A stretch of DNA of 64,000 nt, taken from Streptomyces cellulosae (GTDB lineage Bacteria; Actinomycetota; Actinomycetes; Streptomycetales; Streptomycetaceae). The stretch lies in contig NZ_JOEV01000025.1 in the NCBI RefSeq assembly GCF_000721105.1, positions 324,535 to 388,534 on the forward strand. The letters run 5' to 3'. Below the pieces are notes generated by a model. That model ran no database searches, was not told where the DNA came from, and worked only from the letters and a program-made list of their open reading frames with translations. The position numbers were made by a program, and so were the translations under genes. Positions 24,619 to 33,256 of the stretch are shown piece by piece; position 1 is the stretch's first letter, and every line of letters starts with the position of its first letter.

Positions 24619-26484
24619 ATGGACATGCCGAATTTACGTGCGCGTCTGCTCGTTGTTCTGGTTGTCCTCTCCGGGTTCCTCACGGGGGCGGGAGTGAGAC
24701 CTGCCACGGCCGAAGCCCTCCCGGGCTCCCTATGGTTCGACGACACCCCCGTCACCGTGCGGGACGGCCGCCTCACCGACGGCCAGGGCCGCGAGGTCGT
24801 GCTGCGCGGCTACAACGTCTCCGGTGAGACCAAGCTGGCCGAGAACAAGGGCCTGCCCTTCGCCTCGGTCGCCGACGCGAAGAAGTCCGCGACCGCCCTG
24901 CGTGCCCAGGGCGGCGGCAACGCGGTCCGCTTCCTGCTCTCCTGGTCCTCCGCCGAACCCGTACGCGGCCAGGTCGACACGGCCTATCTGTCGGCCGCCA
25001 CCGAGCAGATGCGTGCCTTCCTCGACGCCGGCGTCCGCGTCTACCCCGACTTCCACCAGGACCTCTACTCCCGGTACCTGTTCGACCCGGACAGCTGGTA
25101 CACGGGCGACGGCGCCCCCAAGTGGGCCGTGGACGCCGGGAACTACCCGGACGAGAGCTGCGGGATCTGCCTGTTCTGGGGTCAGAACATCACCCAGAAC
25201 GAGGCCGTGAAGCAGGCGACGCGCGACTTCTGGCACAACGCGTACGGCCTCCAGGACGCGTTCCTCACCACCGCCGAGAAGACCATGGCGTATGTCGAAC
25301 AGCACCTGAGCTCCGCCGAGTTCACGGGCGTCGTCGGTTTCGACCCGTACAACGAACCGCACGCCGGCGTCTACGACTCCGGGCAGACCAGCCGCGCCTG
25401 GGAGCGCGACGTGCTGTGGCCGTTCTACGAGAAGTTCCGCGCCCGCATGGACGCGGCGGGTTGGCAGGACAAGCCCGCCTTCGTGGAGCCGAACCTCTTC
25501 TGGAACGCCAACATCAGCTTCCAGAAGCAGGAGGGCGGGCTGCTGGACGCCGGTACGCTCGGCCCGGACTACGTCTTCAACACCCACTTCTACGACCAGA
25601 AGGCCATCTCCGGGATCTTCATGCCGGGCAAGGCCGGGGATGGCCAGTACGCGGGCGACTTCGGCACGGTCCGCGACCGCGCGGCGGCCACCGGCACCGC
25701 CGGCATCGTCAGCGAGTTCGGCCACCCCCTCGCGGGCACCGTCTCCGACAAGGCGCCCACGGTCCTCAAGGCGATGTACCAGGCACTCGACTCCCGTCTG
25801 GCCGGGTCGAGTTGGTGGTCGAAACCGGCCTCCTCCGGCTCGGTGCTCTCCGGTACGCAGTGGCAGTGGGACATCTACAACGGCCGCCACCACGAACCGA
25901 TGAACGGCAACCCCGACAAGGTCCTCACCTCCGGTGACGCCTGGAACGACGAGGACCTCTCGGCCGTACGCCTCGACGATTCGTCAACGCCCGTGCTGCG
26001 GCAGGACGCCCGGCTCCTGGACCGGCTCTACCCGAGCGCGACGGCCGGGACGACGGTCGGCTTCACCTACGAGGACCGCTCCCGCGACGGCTCCACCACC
26101 CTGACCTGGAACCCGGTGCCGAGCTCCCTCCCGAACGTCTCCCGGCTGGTCGGCTCGGGCCAGTACGGCCTGCTGCTGTGGCGATCCGACGGCACGTCGG
26201 CGCCCACCGAACTGCACCTCCCGGCGTCCTTCCCGACCGCGACGACCACGGTGGTCTCCGACCTGGGCACCTCCTACGGTCCGCCCGCCTACACCCGGAC
26301 CACCCCGATCGCGGCCGCCCCGGAGCCGGGCGGCACCGGAAGCCGCCGCCTCCTGCTCAGCGCCCCCGACACCGGCGTCCTGCACTACGCGCTGGTGACC
26401 AACGGTACGACGGCCCCCTCGACGACCCTGCTGACCGCGGCCAGGTCCGAGCTGTCCGCGTGGGCCGCCCAGCGGGCCGGCTGA
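24619..26484 (+). CDS. Secreted glycoside hydrolase family 5 (endoglycoceramidase/cellulase-like)
   Basis: A 621-residue extracellular hydrolase. A signal peptide (LLVVLVVLSGFLTG to ATAEA) precedes a TIM-barrel with the catalytic acid/base Glu246 in DPYNEPH and the nucleophile Glu366 in SEFGHP, followed by a beta-sandwich C-terminal domain. The overall pattern (RGYNVSGETK, YPDFHQDLYSR) is that of GH5 endoglycosylceramidase-type enzymes acting on glycolipids or glucans. ATG 24619 or 24625 is the likely start; neither has a good ribosome binding site. Codon 6 from ATG 24619 (24634-24636) is TTA, so translation probably depends on the bldA tRNA and is developmentally delayed. Confidence 0.85.
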   Translation: MDMPNLRARLLVVLVVLSGFLTGAGVRPATAEALPGSLWFDDTPVTVRDGRLTDGQGREVVLRGYNVSGETKLAENKGLPFASVADAKKSATALRAQGGGNAVRFLLSWSSAEPVRGQVDTAYLSAATEQMRAFLDAGVRVYPDFHQDLYSRYLFDPDSWYTGDGAPKWAVDAGNYPDESCGICLFWGQNITQNEAVKQATRDFWHNAYGLQDAFLTTAEKTMAYVEQHLSSAEFTGVVGFDPYNEPHAGVYDSGQTSRAWERDVLWPFYEKFRARMDAAGWQDKPAFVEPNLFWNANISFQKQEGGLLDAGTLGPDYVFNTHFYDQKAISGIFMPGKAGDGQYAGDFGTVRDRAAATGTAGIVSEFGHPLAGTVSDKAPTVLKAMYQALDSRLAGSSWWSKPASSGSVLSGTQWQWDIYNGRHHEPMNGNPDKVLTSGDAWNDEDLSAVRLDDSSTPVLRQDARLLDRLYPSATAGTTVGFTYEDRSRDGSTTLTWNPVPSSLPNVSRLVGSGQYGLLLWRSDGTSAPTELHLPASFPTATTTVVSDLGTSYGPPAYTRTTPIAAAPEPGGTGSRRLLLSAPDTGVLHYALVTNGTTAPSTTLLTAARSELSAWAAQRAG

Positions 26485-26487
26485 GCC

Positions 26488-26527
26488 GCGGCCCCGGGCC
26501 GGTCCGAAAGGCGCGGCCCGGGACCGC
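26488..26527. terminator. Terminator hairpin after the GH5 gene
   Basis: GCGGCCCCGGGCC (26488-26500) pairs with GGCCCGGGACCGC (26515-26527) with one mismatch. It abuts the -35 box of the MerR-type promoter. Confidence 0.75.
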
Positions 26528-26558
26528 TTGACCCTCCCCTTGCGTCAGGGTTGAGGCT
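26528..26558 (+). promoter_or_regulatory. MerR-type promoter with extended spacer and inverted repeat
   Basis: TTGACC (26528-26533) and GAGGCT (26553-26558) are separated by 19 bases, the long spacer characteristic of MerR-activated promoters, and the spacer region carries the inverted repeat ACCCT...AGGGT. Autoregulation by the MerR product immediately downstream is likely. Confidence 0.65.
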
Positions 26559-26582
26559 GGACCTCGACGAAAGGGCAGGTGA

Positions 26583-27368
26583 ATGAGGTACTCGGTGAGG
26601 CAGGTCGCGTCCTTCGCCAAAGTGACGGTGCGCACACTGCACCACTACGACAAGGCGGGCCTGCTCACGCCCAGCACCCGCAGCGGGGCCGGATACCGGC
26701 TCTACGACGAGGCCGACCTGGCCCGGCTCCAGCAGATCCTCTTCTACCGTGAACTCGGCTTCTCCCTCGACGAGATCGCCACCATCCTCAAGGACCCGCA
26801 GGCGAACGCCCTGGACCAGCTGCGGGCCAGGCAACGGCAGTTGGCCGAGGAGATCAGCCGGCTCCAGCGGCTCGCCGAGGTCGCCGAGCGCGCCATCGAG
26901 GTCCAGCAGACCGGGGTGAGGCTCACCCCGCAGGAACGCTTCGAGGTGTTCGGCGAGATCAGCTTCGACCTCAGCTACGCCACCGAGGCGCGGCTGAAGT
27001 GGGCCGACTCGGAGGGGCAGCGCGAGTCGATGGCACGCGCGGCCGCGCACAGCAAGGAGGACTGGCGGCAGCTGATGGGCGAGGCCACCGCCTGGCGCGT
27101 ACGGCTGCTCGACGCCTTCGACGCCGGGGAACCCGGCGACGGTGAGCGGGCCATGGACCTCGCCGAGGAGCACCGGCGGCACATCACCCGCTGGTTCACC
27201 ACCTGCTCACCGGACATGCACCGACGCATCGCGGACGACTTCGTCACCGACCCTCGCGCCTTCGCCCTGGTCGTGCCGCCCTCGGAACAACGACCCGGCC
27301 TCGCCGCCTACGTGGCGAAGGCCGTGCACGCGAACGCGTCCCGCACCGACTCCTCGGAGGAGACATGA
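26583..27368 (+). CDS. TipA-like MerR family transcriptional regulator
   Basis: A 261-residue regulator: N-terminal MerR winged helix (1-70; VRQVASFAKVTVRTLHHYDKAGLL), a long dimerisation helix (about 75-115) and a C-terminal TipAS-like antibiotic-recognition domain (about 140-255; RWFTTCSPDMHRRIADDFVTDPRF-type helices). TipAS domains bind thiopeptides and switch the promoter on by twisting the long spacer DNA. ATG 26583 is preceded by AAGGGCAGGTGA. The gene overlaps the glycosyltransferase by four bases (ATGA), so the ligand it senses may be a substrate of that enzyme. Confidence 0.88.
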   Translation: MRYSVRQVASFAKVTVRTLHHYDKAGLLTPSTRSGAGYRLYDEADLARLQQILFYRELGFSLDEIATILKDPQANALDQLRARQRQLAEEISRLQRLAEVAERAIEVQQTGVRLTPQERFEVFGEISFDLSYATEARLKWADSEGQRESMARAAAHSKEDWRQLMGEATAWRVRLLDAFDAGEPGDGERAMDLAEEHRRHITRWFTTCSPDMHRRIADDFVTDPRAFALVVPPSEQRPGLAAYVAKAVHANASRTDSSEET

Positions 27369-28579
27369 GGATCCTGATCGCCGCGGCGGGCTCGCGCGGC
27401 GACATCGCGCCCTACACCGGACTCGGAGCCGAGCTCCGCCGGGCCGGGTACGAGGTCGCCGTCGCCACGACGGACGCCTTCGCGCCGCTGGTGCGGGAGG
27501 CGCAACTGGAGTTCCGGGGCCTCCCCTCGCGCCCGCCGACCCAGGGTGGCGGCGCCCCGAACAAGCGCCAACTCATGCGGGAGGCGGCCGCGTTCGTCAC
27601 CGAACTCGGACGGGGCTTCGCGGACGCGGTGGCCCAGGGAACGGACCTGCTGCTCCTGTCGACCACGACAGCACCGCTCGGCTGGCACCTGGCCGAGGCC
27701 ACCGGCGTCCCGGCCGTCGGCGCCTACCTCCAACCCACCGCGCCCACCGGCGACTTCCCGCCCGTCGTCACGGGCACCCGCTCACTGGGGCGCCCGGGCA
27801 ACCGCACGGCCGGACGTGTCGCCCTGCGCATGGCCGACCGGGTCTACACGGAGGCGGTCACCGAACTCCGCCGCGACCTGCGGCTGCCTCCGCTCGCGCC
27901 GCACGAGATGCGCCGACGGCAGGAGCGGGCGAACTGGCCCGTCCTGCACGGCTTCAGTACGGCTCTGGTGCCGCGTCCCTCCGACTGGCGGCCGGGGCTC
28001 GACGTCGTCGGCACCTGGTGGCCGTTCGTCGCCGCCGGCAGTCGACTGCCCGCCGAGGTCGAGGACTTCCTCGCGGCCGGGCCCCGGCCGGTGTTCGTCG
28101 GGTTCGGCAGCATGGCCGCCGGTCACGGGGAGCGGCTGAGCGAGATCGCCGTACGGGCGCTGCGGCAGGCCGGACTGCGCGGGATCCTGCAGACCGGCAG
28201 CGCGGGACTGGCGGCCGGCGGCGACGACGTGCTCACGATCGGGGACACACCGCACGAGCTGCTGTTCCCGAGGGTGGCCGCCGTGGTCCACCACGCCGGC
28301 GCGGGCACCACGGCCGCCGGGCTGCGGGCCGGGGTACCCGCGGTGCCGGTGCCGGTGACGGCGGACCAGCCGTTCTGGGCGGGGCGACTGGCCGCGAGCG
28401 GTGCCGCGACCGCCCCGATCCCCTTCCGGTCCCTCACCGCCGAACGGCTCGCCGACGCGCTGGAACAGGTCGTACGGCAGCAGGGCCACGCCCGCGCCGC
28501 CTCGGTCGCCGCACAGCACATGGCGACCGAGGACGGAGCGGGCGCGGCGGTGAAAGCCGTCGAACGGCTGACGGGGTGA
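27365..28579 (+). CDS. Macrolide-type (MGT/UGT) glycosyltransferase
   Basis: A 404-residue GT-B glycosyltransferase of family 1. The N-terminal acceptor domain starts MRILIAAAGSRGDIAPYTGLG, the C-terminal domain has the donor-binding signature (VAAVVHHAGAGTTAAGLRAGVP, with VPVTADQPFWAGRL). Such enzymes glycosylate natural products or inactivate macrolides. It is translationally coupled to the TipA-like regulator and is closely similar along its length to the pseudogene at 30815-32061. Confidence 0.88.
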   Translation: MRILIAAAGSRGDIAPYTGLGAELRRAGYEVAVATTDAFAPLVREAQLEFRGLPSRPPTQGGGAPNKRQLMREAAAFVTELGRGFADAVAQGTDLLLLSTTTAPLGWHLAEATGVPAVGAYLQPTAPTGDFPPVVTGTRSLGRPGNRTAGRVALRMADRVYTEAVTELRRDLRLPPLAPHEMRRRQERANWPVLHGFSTALVPRPSDWRPGLDVVGTWWPFVAAGSRLPAEVEDFLAAGPRPVFVGFGSMAAGHGERLSEIAVRALRQAGLRGILQTGSAGLAAGGDDVLTIGDTPHELLFPRVAAVVHHAGAGTTAAGLRAGVPAVPVPVTADQPFWAGRLAASGAATAPIPFRSLTAERLADALEQVVRQQGHARAASVAAQHMATEDGAGAAVKAVERLTG

Positions 28580-28582
28580 GCC

Positions 28583-29833
28583 TCAGGAGGCCGGTCCCGT
28601 CCAGCCCGCCGCCACGTGCCCGAGACGCACGCGCTGCGGATGGTCGCCCACCGGCACCGACACCGTCTTCTGCCCGGTGGCGAAGTCGATGGCGGTGACC
28701 TGGTCGGCGCCGCTCTCGGAGACGACACAGCTCTTGCCGTCACCGCTCACCGTGGCCCAGTACGGCTTGGACGCGGGCACGAGCGGGCCCTCCTTGAGGG
28801 TGGCGCGGTCCACGACGGTCGCGTAGTCGTCCATCGTCCCCGCCACACACAGCTTGCTGCCGTCCGGCTTCATCGAGAGGCCGTGGTGACGCGAGTCGTT
28901 GACCATCGTGGTGCGGTCGTCGCTGGTCGCCGGGTTCTTCGGCAGCGTCTTCGTGCGGGTGATCTTGTCGGAGGCGATGTCGTACTCGAAGAAGCCGTTG
29001 AAGAACGACACCTGGAAGTACAGCTTGGACTCGTCGGGGGAGAAGACGGCCGGCCGGACCGCGTCGGAGTAGTCGGTGAGGCCGATCGCGTCCAGCCGCT
29101 CCCGCATGTCGATGACCTTGACCTGCTTGTAGGTCGTGGCGTCGACGACGGTGATGTGCCGGTCGCCCTTCGTCCAGTCCAGCCACGGGGCGTCGGTCGC
29201 GGTGTTCACGTCGCCGATGGCCATGTTCCAGATGTACTTGCCGTCACTGGTGAAGATGTTCTCGTGCGGCTTGTCGCCCGTGGCGAACGACCCGAGTTGC
29301 TTTCCCGTGGTGATGTCCAGGACGTGCACGGTGTTGCCGGTCGAGGCCGAGACCGCGACCCGCTTGCCGTCGGGGGAGACCGCCATGTGGTCGGCGCGGT
29401 AACCCGATACGGGAAAACGCCAGTTGACGGCCCCGGTGGCCAGGTTGATCGAGACCACGTCGGCGAAGCTCGGGCGCGAGACGACCACCGAGGTGCCGTC
29501 CGGGGTGGAGTACATGTCGTCGGCGAACTGGTCGTGGCCCTCGCCGACGGTGTTGCGGACGGTCATGAAGGCGATCCACCGGATCGGGTCGGCGTTGATC
29601 TCCGCCATCCGCTGGGTCTTGTCGGGGATCACATTGACGCGGCCGATCTTCGCGAAGTCCCCGCTGGACTTGATGACATCGGCGGTGCCGTCCCAGTTGT
29701 TGCCGACGAACATCACCTCGCGCAGGGCGGCGGAGGTGTCCGGGGCGGCGGCGGTGGCGGTAGCGGGAACGGTGAGGGTCAGGGCGAGGGCGGCGGCTAC
29801 GGAGCACAGGTGCCTGGGTCTGATGGCAGGCAT
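28583..29833 (-). CDS. Secreted YncE-like beta-propeller protein
   Basis: A 416-residue exported protein: a signal peptide ending AATATAAA is followed by repeated blades of the YVTN/cytochrome d1-like type (YSTPDGTSVVVSRPSFADVVSINLATG, MAVSPDGKRVAVSASTGNTVHVLDITTG). Such propellers bind ligands or partner proteins outside the cell; no catalytic residues are evident. ATG 29833 has GGGAG 6 bases upstream. It converges with the glycosyltransferase gene (three-base gap) and is divergent from a TetR gene, which probably controls it. Confidence 0.85.
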   Translation of the reverse strand: MPAIRPRHLCSVAAALALTLTVPATATAAAPDTSAALREVMFVGNNWDGTADVIKSSGDFAKIGRVNVIPDKTQRMAEINADPIRWIAFMTVRNTVGEGHDQFADDMYSTPDGTSVVVSRPSFADVVSINLATGAVNWRFPVSGYRADHMAVSPDGKRVAVSASTGNTVHVLDITTGKQLGSFATGDKPHENIFTSDGKYIWNMAIGDVNTATDAPWLDWTKGDRHITVVDATTYKQVKVIDMRERLDAIGLTDYSDAVRPAVFSPDESKLYFQVSFFNGFFEYDIASDKITRTKTLPKNPATSDDRTTMVNDSRHHGLSMKPDGSKLCVAGTMDDYATVVDRATLKEGPLVPASKPYWATVSGDGKSCVVSESGADQVTAIDFATGQKTVSVPVGDHPQRVRLGHVAAGWTGPAS

Positions 29834-29890
29834 GACTGCTCCCTTCCTCTGCTAGGGGCTGGGCAGGGACATGTGCGGCTCGTCATGGGC

Positions 29891-29905
29891 ATGCCAAAAT
29901 GGCAT
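29891..29905. promoter_or_regulatory. Palindrome ATGCCA-AAA-TGGCAT, candidate operator
   Basis: A perfect 6-base inverted repeat with a 3-base centre, 58 bases upstream of the beta-propeller start and in an AT-rich promoter region. It differs from the TetR-like palindrome at 29939, so a second regulator is possible. Confidence 0.5.
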
Positions 29906-29938
29906 CGAAGAACTGAACACGTTTGGTTTCAGAGTTAA

Positions 29939-29954
29939 CTTACTGCAAAGTAAG
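29939..29954. promoter_or_regulatory. Palindrome CTTACT-GCAA-AGTAAG, candidate TetR operator
   Basis: A perfect 16-base inverted repeat between the divergent beta-propeller and TetR genes. Size, symmetry and location are those of a TetR autoregulatory site. Confidence 0.62.
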
Positions 29955-30043
29955 GAAGGGAGGCCCTTCTCCACAAGAGTGCGTACACGACAAAATCAGT
30001 GTTCGAACGGAGCGTCCGACGGTCGGGCGGGACAGGAGGCGCG

Positions 30044-30709
30044 GTGACGGGCAGGCTCAGGGCGCCGACCGGCCGTTACGGCGGCAAGACGGCCGAGGAG
30101 CGGCAGGCCGAGCGGCGTCGGCGCTTCCTGGACGCCGCCCTCCAGCTCTTCGGCGACACCCCTGGCTACCGCGCCACCACCGTCGCCGCGCTCAGCGAGG
30201 CCGCGGGCCTGTCCACGCGCCAGTTCTACGAGGAGTTCCGCACCCTCGAGGACGTCCTGGCCGCTCTCCACCTCGAGGTCAACGCCTGGGCCGAGCAGGC
30301 GGTCGTGGCCGCCGTGGCCGGCGCGGAGAACCTCCCGCTCGCCGAGCGCGTCGCGGCGATCTTCCACGCGTACGCCGCGAACGTCACCGGCGACCCTCGC
30401 CGCATCCGCATCACCTTCGTCGAGATCATCGGCGTCAGCCCGCGCCTGGAGGAGCAGCGTCTGGCCCGCCGCGCCCGCTGGGTCGACCTGGTGTGCGCGG
30501 AGGCCGAGGCCGCCGTGGCGCGCGGGGAGGCGGCGCCCCGTGACTACCGGCTCGCCGCGGCGGCGTTCATCGGAAGCGTCAATGGACTGCTCCACGACTG
30601 GAACGCCGGGTGGGTGCACGCCACGCTCGACGAGGTCGTCGAGGAACTGGTCCGGCAGCTGCTGGGGATCCTGCGGCCCCCGGGGTGGGAGCCGCCGCCC
30701 GGCGCCTGA
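30044..30709 (+). CDS. TetR family transcriptional regulator
   Basis: A 221-residue repressor with N-terminal helix-turn-helix (about 20-65; RFLDAALQLFGDTPGYRATTVAALSEAAGLSTRQFYEEF) and a C-terminal ligand pocket. GTG 30044 is chosen because AGGAGG lies 5 bases upstream; the frame reaches up to 29999 without a start signal. It is divergent from the beta-propeller gene and the palindrome at 29939-29954 is its likely site. Confidence 0.87.
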   Translation: MTGRLRAPTGRYGGKTAEERQAERRRRFLDAALQLFGDTPGYRATTVAALSEAAGLSTRQFYEEFRTLEDVLAALHLEVNAWAEQAVVAAVAGAENLPLAERVAAIFHAYAANVTGDPRRIRITFVEIIGVSPRLEEQRLARRARWVDLVCAEAEAAVARGEAAPRDYRLAAAAFIGSVNGLLHDWNAGWVHATLDEVVEELVRQLLGILRPPGWEPPPGA

Positions 30710-30814
30710 CGAGGACTGCCGGTTCCGCCCGGGCTACGGGATGGCAGCCGTCAGGGCGCCTCGCGGATGGATCAGGCCGGGCTCGCGGGCCCTGGCACCG
30801 CGCCTTGGCGGGCA

Positions 30815-32061
30815 GTATCTGGCTCCCGAGGCTGTTCCCCGCCTTCCGTACCGGGGTGATGCCGTCGTCGGCGCGGATGCGCGCGCCCAGCGCCTCGGCC
30901 CGCTCCCGGCATCCGGTGTCGCGGGTGGCGCGCACGAGAGCCGAGCTCAGCGCGTCGGCGGTCAGACGGCGCAACGGCGGCGCGGCCGGCGCCACGCCCA
31001 GGCCGACCAGCCGTGCCGCCGAGAACCCCTCGTCGAACTGGACCGGCACCGGCACCGCGGGCGCCCCGGCCCGCAGACCGGCCGCGGTCGTCCCCGCCCC
31101 GGCGTGATGGACCACCGCCGCCATCCGCGGGAAGAGCGCGGAGTGGGGAACCTCGTCGATGGTCAGCATGTCGTCGCCGGTGGCCGTGAGGCCGGCCCAG
31201 CCGCGCTGCACCACCCCGCGCAGCCCGGCCGCCCGCAGGGCGCGCACGATCTCGGCGCCCAGCCGCTCCGGGTCGGGCACGGTCGCGCTGCCCAGCCCCG
31301 CGAAGACCGGCGCCGGCCCGGCGCCGAGGAAGTCCCGCAGCCGCGGCGGGAGCTGGACGTCAGCGTCGTACGGCCACCAGTAACCCGTCACGTCCAGGCC
31401 CGGCCGCCAGTCCCGCGGCCGGACGACCACCAGCGGGCTGAAGCCATGGCACACCGGCCGGCCCTGCCGCTCCCGGGGACCGCAGAGCCGCGGCGGAACG
31501 GACGCGGGGCAGGCCCAGACGGTGCCGTACCGCCGGGACGGCGGCGGCGAAGACCTGCTCGACCGCGAGACTCACCCCCACCCCGGCACCCGGTTGCCGA
31601 GAGCGCCCCAGGAGCCGACGCCCAGCATCGGCGGCAGGAACTCCCGGGTGGGCGCGAGAGGTTGGAGATGAGCCCCCAGACTCGGCAGGAACAGCCCCTC
31701 GGCCACGGCGTGGCCCAGCGGGCCGACGGACGCGGCGAGGAGCAGCGCGTCGCTGGTGCGGGCGGCTGCCACGAGGTCGTCGGTCATCCGCCCGGCCGGC
31801 GCCGGCGCCATCGCGACCACCCGCACCAGCTTCCCGACCCCGGCCGCGCTGCGGTGGAGCCCCCGCCCGCGTGAGGACTCCAGCTCCGCCCGCGGGTCCA
31901 CCGGCAACGGATGGAATCACACCCCGCCCCGGCCGCCAGCGGCCCGAAGCGGGCGTGGGTGACCAGGGTGACCTCGTGTCCGGCGCGGGCGAGGCCGTGG
32001 CCCAGTCCGGTGTACGGGGCCACGTCGCCCGGGATCCCGCCGTCATGATCGCTACGCGCAC
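30815..32061 (-). pseudogene. Macrolide-type glycosyltransferase pseudogene with several frameshifts
   Basis: A full-length family 1 glycosyltransferase can be pieced together from GTG 32061 but the frame breaks repeatedly. MTAGS then GDVAPYTGLGHGLARAG needs a one-base insertion near 32025; the next breaks are near 31920 (before VDPRAELESS), 31575 (after GALGNRVPG) and 31460 (before GFSPLVVVRP). The donor-binding region (AAVVHHAGAGTTAAGLRAGAP) is intact, but the final stop near 30815 is lost so the last frame reads on into the end of the TetR gene. It is a paralogue of the intact gene at 27365-28579. Confidence 0.85.
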
Positions 32062-32337
32062 AACGGCCAGTATGCGGCGGAACCCGCTCCCCGGGGGCGA
32101 ACGCCCCGGCTGTCGCCGGAGCACAGGACTCCGGGTCCGCGAGGACGCGACGGTCGCCCGGCGCCGGCCGGAGCCTGGAGAGGGCCTTCGGAAACCGAGC
32201 TGCCGTGATCCACTCCTGCGCTGATTCGACGGGATCGCCCAGGCGCACGGCAGTTGTCCGCGGGCCGCTGCCCGGTGGTGCTCCACCTCGGCGCCAGTCA
32301 CGGCCCACGACGAGCCCAACCTCCTCCGCCTGTTCGT

Positions 32338-32703
32338 CTACTCGTCCCAGGCCTGGACCATGGTCTGCTGGACGATCTTCCCGTCCCGCAGGGTCAGCAT
32401 CGACTCGGAGAGGACGTGTACCCCGTCGGGGTACACGCAGGACTCGCTGAAGGCGGCCCGGTCGCCCTGCACGACACAGTTCTCCAGCTTGTGCGTCATG
32501 TCACGGCTGCACACGTCGTCGAGCATCCGGGCGATCTCCTCCCGGCCGTGCAGCACCTTGGGATGGCTGGGCTGGGTGTTGCGGTCCACGATCCGCATCT
32601 CGGCGTCGTCCGCGTAGAGCGACACCAGGGTCTGGGCGATCGGTCCTTCGATGCCCCGGCGCAGCATGTCGGTGTCGAAGCGGGAGCCTGTCTCGGTGCC
32701 CAT
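32338..32703 (-). CDS. SnoaL/NTF2-like protein
   Basis: A 121-residue cone-shaped alpha+beta-barrel protein of the SnoaL-like group (SLYADDAEMRIVDRN, VLHGREEIARML, DGVHVLSESMLTLRDGKIVQQTMVQAWDE). Members are small enzymes or ligand-binding proteins and the substrate is not predictable. ATG 32703 has AAGGAGG 7 bases upstream; the open frame upstream of it is not coding. Confidence 0.8.
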   Translation of the reverse strand: MGTETGSRFDTDMLRRGIEGPIAQTLVSLYADDAEMRIVDRNTQPSHPKVLHGREEIARMLDDVCSRDMTHKLENCVVQGDRAAFSESCVYPDGVHVLSESMLTLRDGKIVQQTMVQAWDE

Positions 32704-32874
32704 GACGAACCTCCTTCGAGGCCACGGCCCGACGAGGAGCGGTCCGTTGCGTGCCTCCCTCAAAGACTCCTCCGCCCCGGCCGCCTCGGCAAGCGCGGTG
32801 CGAACGCTCGGTCCGACGGGTGAGCGGCGTGCGCGACCCGTGTCCGGCGCGGAACCGAGGGCGTTGCTGAAAGC

Positions 32875-33084
32875 ATGAACTCAACTCGACGTATCGCCGC
32901 CGCCGTCGGTCTCGCCGTCGGCGTCATCGGCCTGGCCGCCCCGCTCGTCCAGGCCGCGGAGACCACTGCCCCGGACGCCGGCGAACTGAGCCCCTTCACC
33001 CGGTTCGACCCGCTCGGCGCGAACGACATCCCCGCGGCGCACCGGAGCGACGTCGTGCGGATCTCACAGCACTGGCCGCGGTAG
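32875..33084 (+). CDS. Small secreted protein, 69 residues
   Basis: A clear signal peptide (STRRIAAAVGLAVGVIGLA, cleavage near VQAA) precedes a 43-residue polar mature part containing SPFTRFDPLG and ending ISQHWPR. No Cys. The ribosome binding site is weak (CTGAAAGC). It resembles the many short secreted peptides of unknown role in streptomycetes; I know no function. Confidence 0.55.
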   Translation: MNSTRRIAAAVGLAVGVIGLAAPLVQAAETTAPDAGELSPFTRFDPLGANDIPAAHRSDVVRISQHWPR

Positions 33085-33185
33085 ACCGCGTCCGCGTCCA
33101 TGAGCTGAAGACCACCGCGGCAGCTCGCCGGCCTCGTCGCCCCGGCCATCGGGCTGCTGTCCGCCGTCCACCGCCCGCACCGTCG

Positions 33186-33222
33186 AGGGCCGCCCAGCGC
33201 CTGCCGCAGGCGGGGCGGCCCT
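33186..33222. terminator. Terminator hairpin
   Basis: AGGGCCGCCC/GGGCGGCCCT outer stem and CGCCTG/CAGGCG inner stem around a CCG loop, followed by GTTC. It lies between the small secreted protein gene and the convergent ABC transporter gene. Confidence 0.82.
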
Positions 33223-33256
33223 GTTCGTCGTCCGGTGGGTCGTCCCGCGTCGCCGC

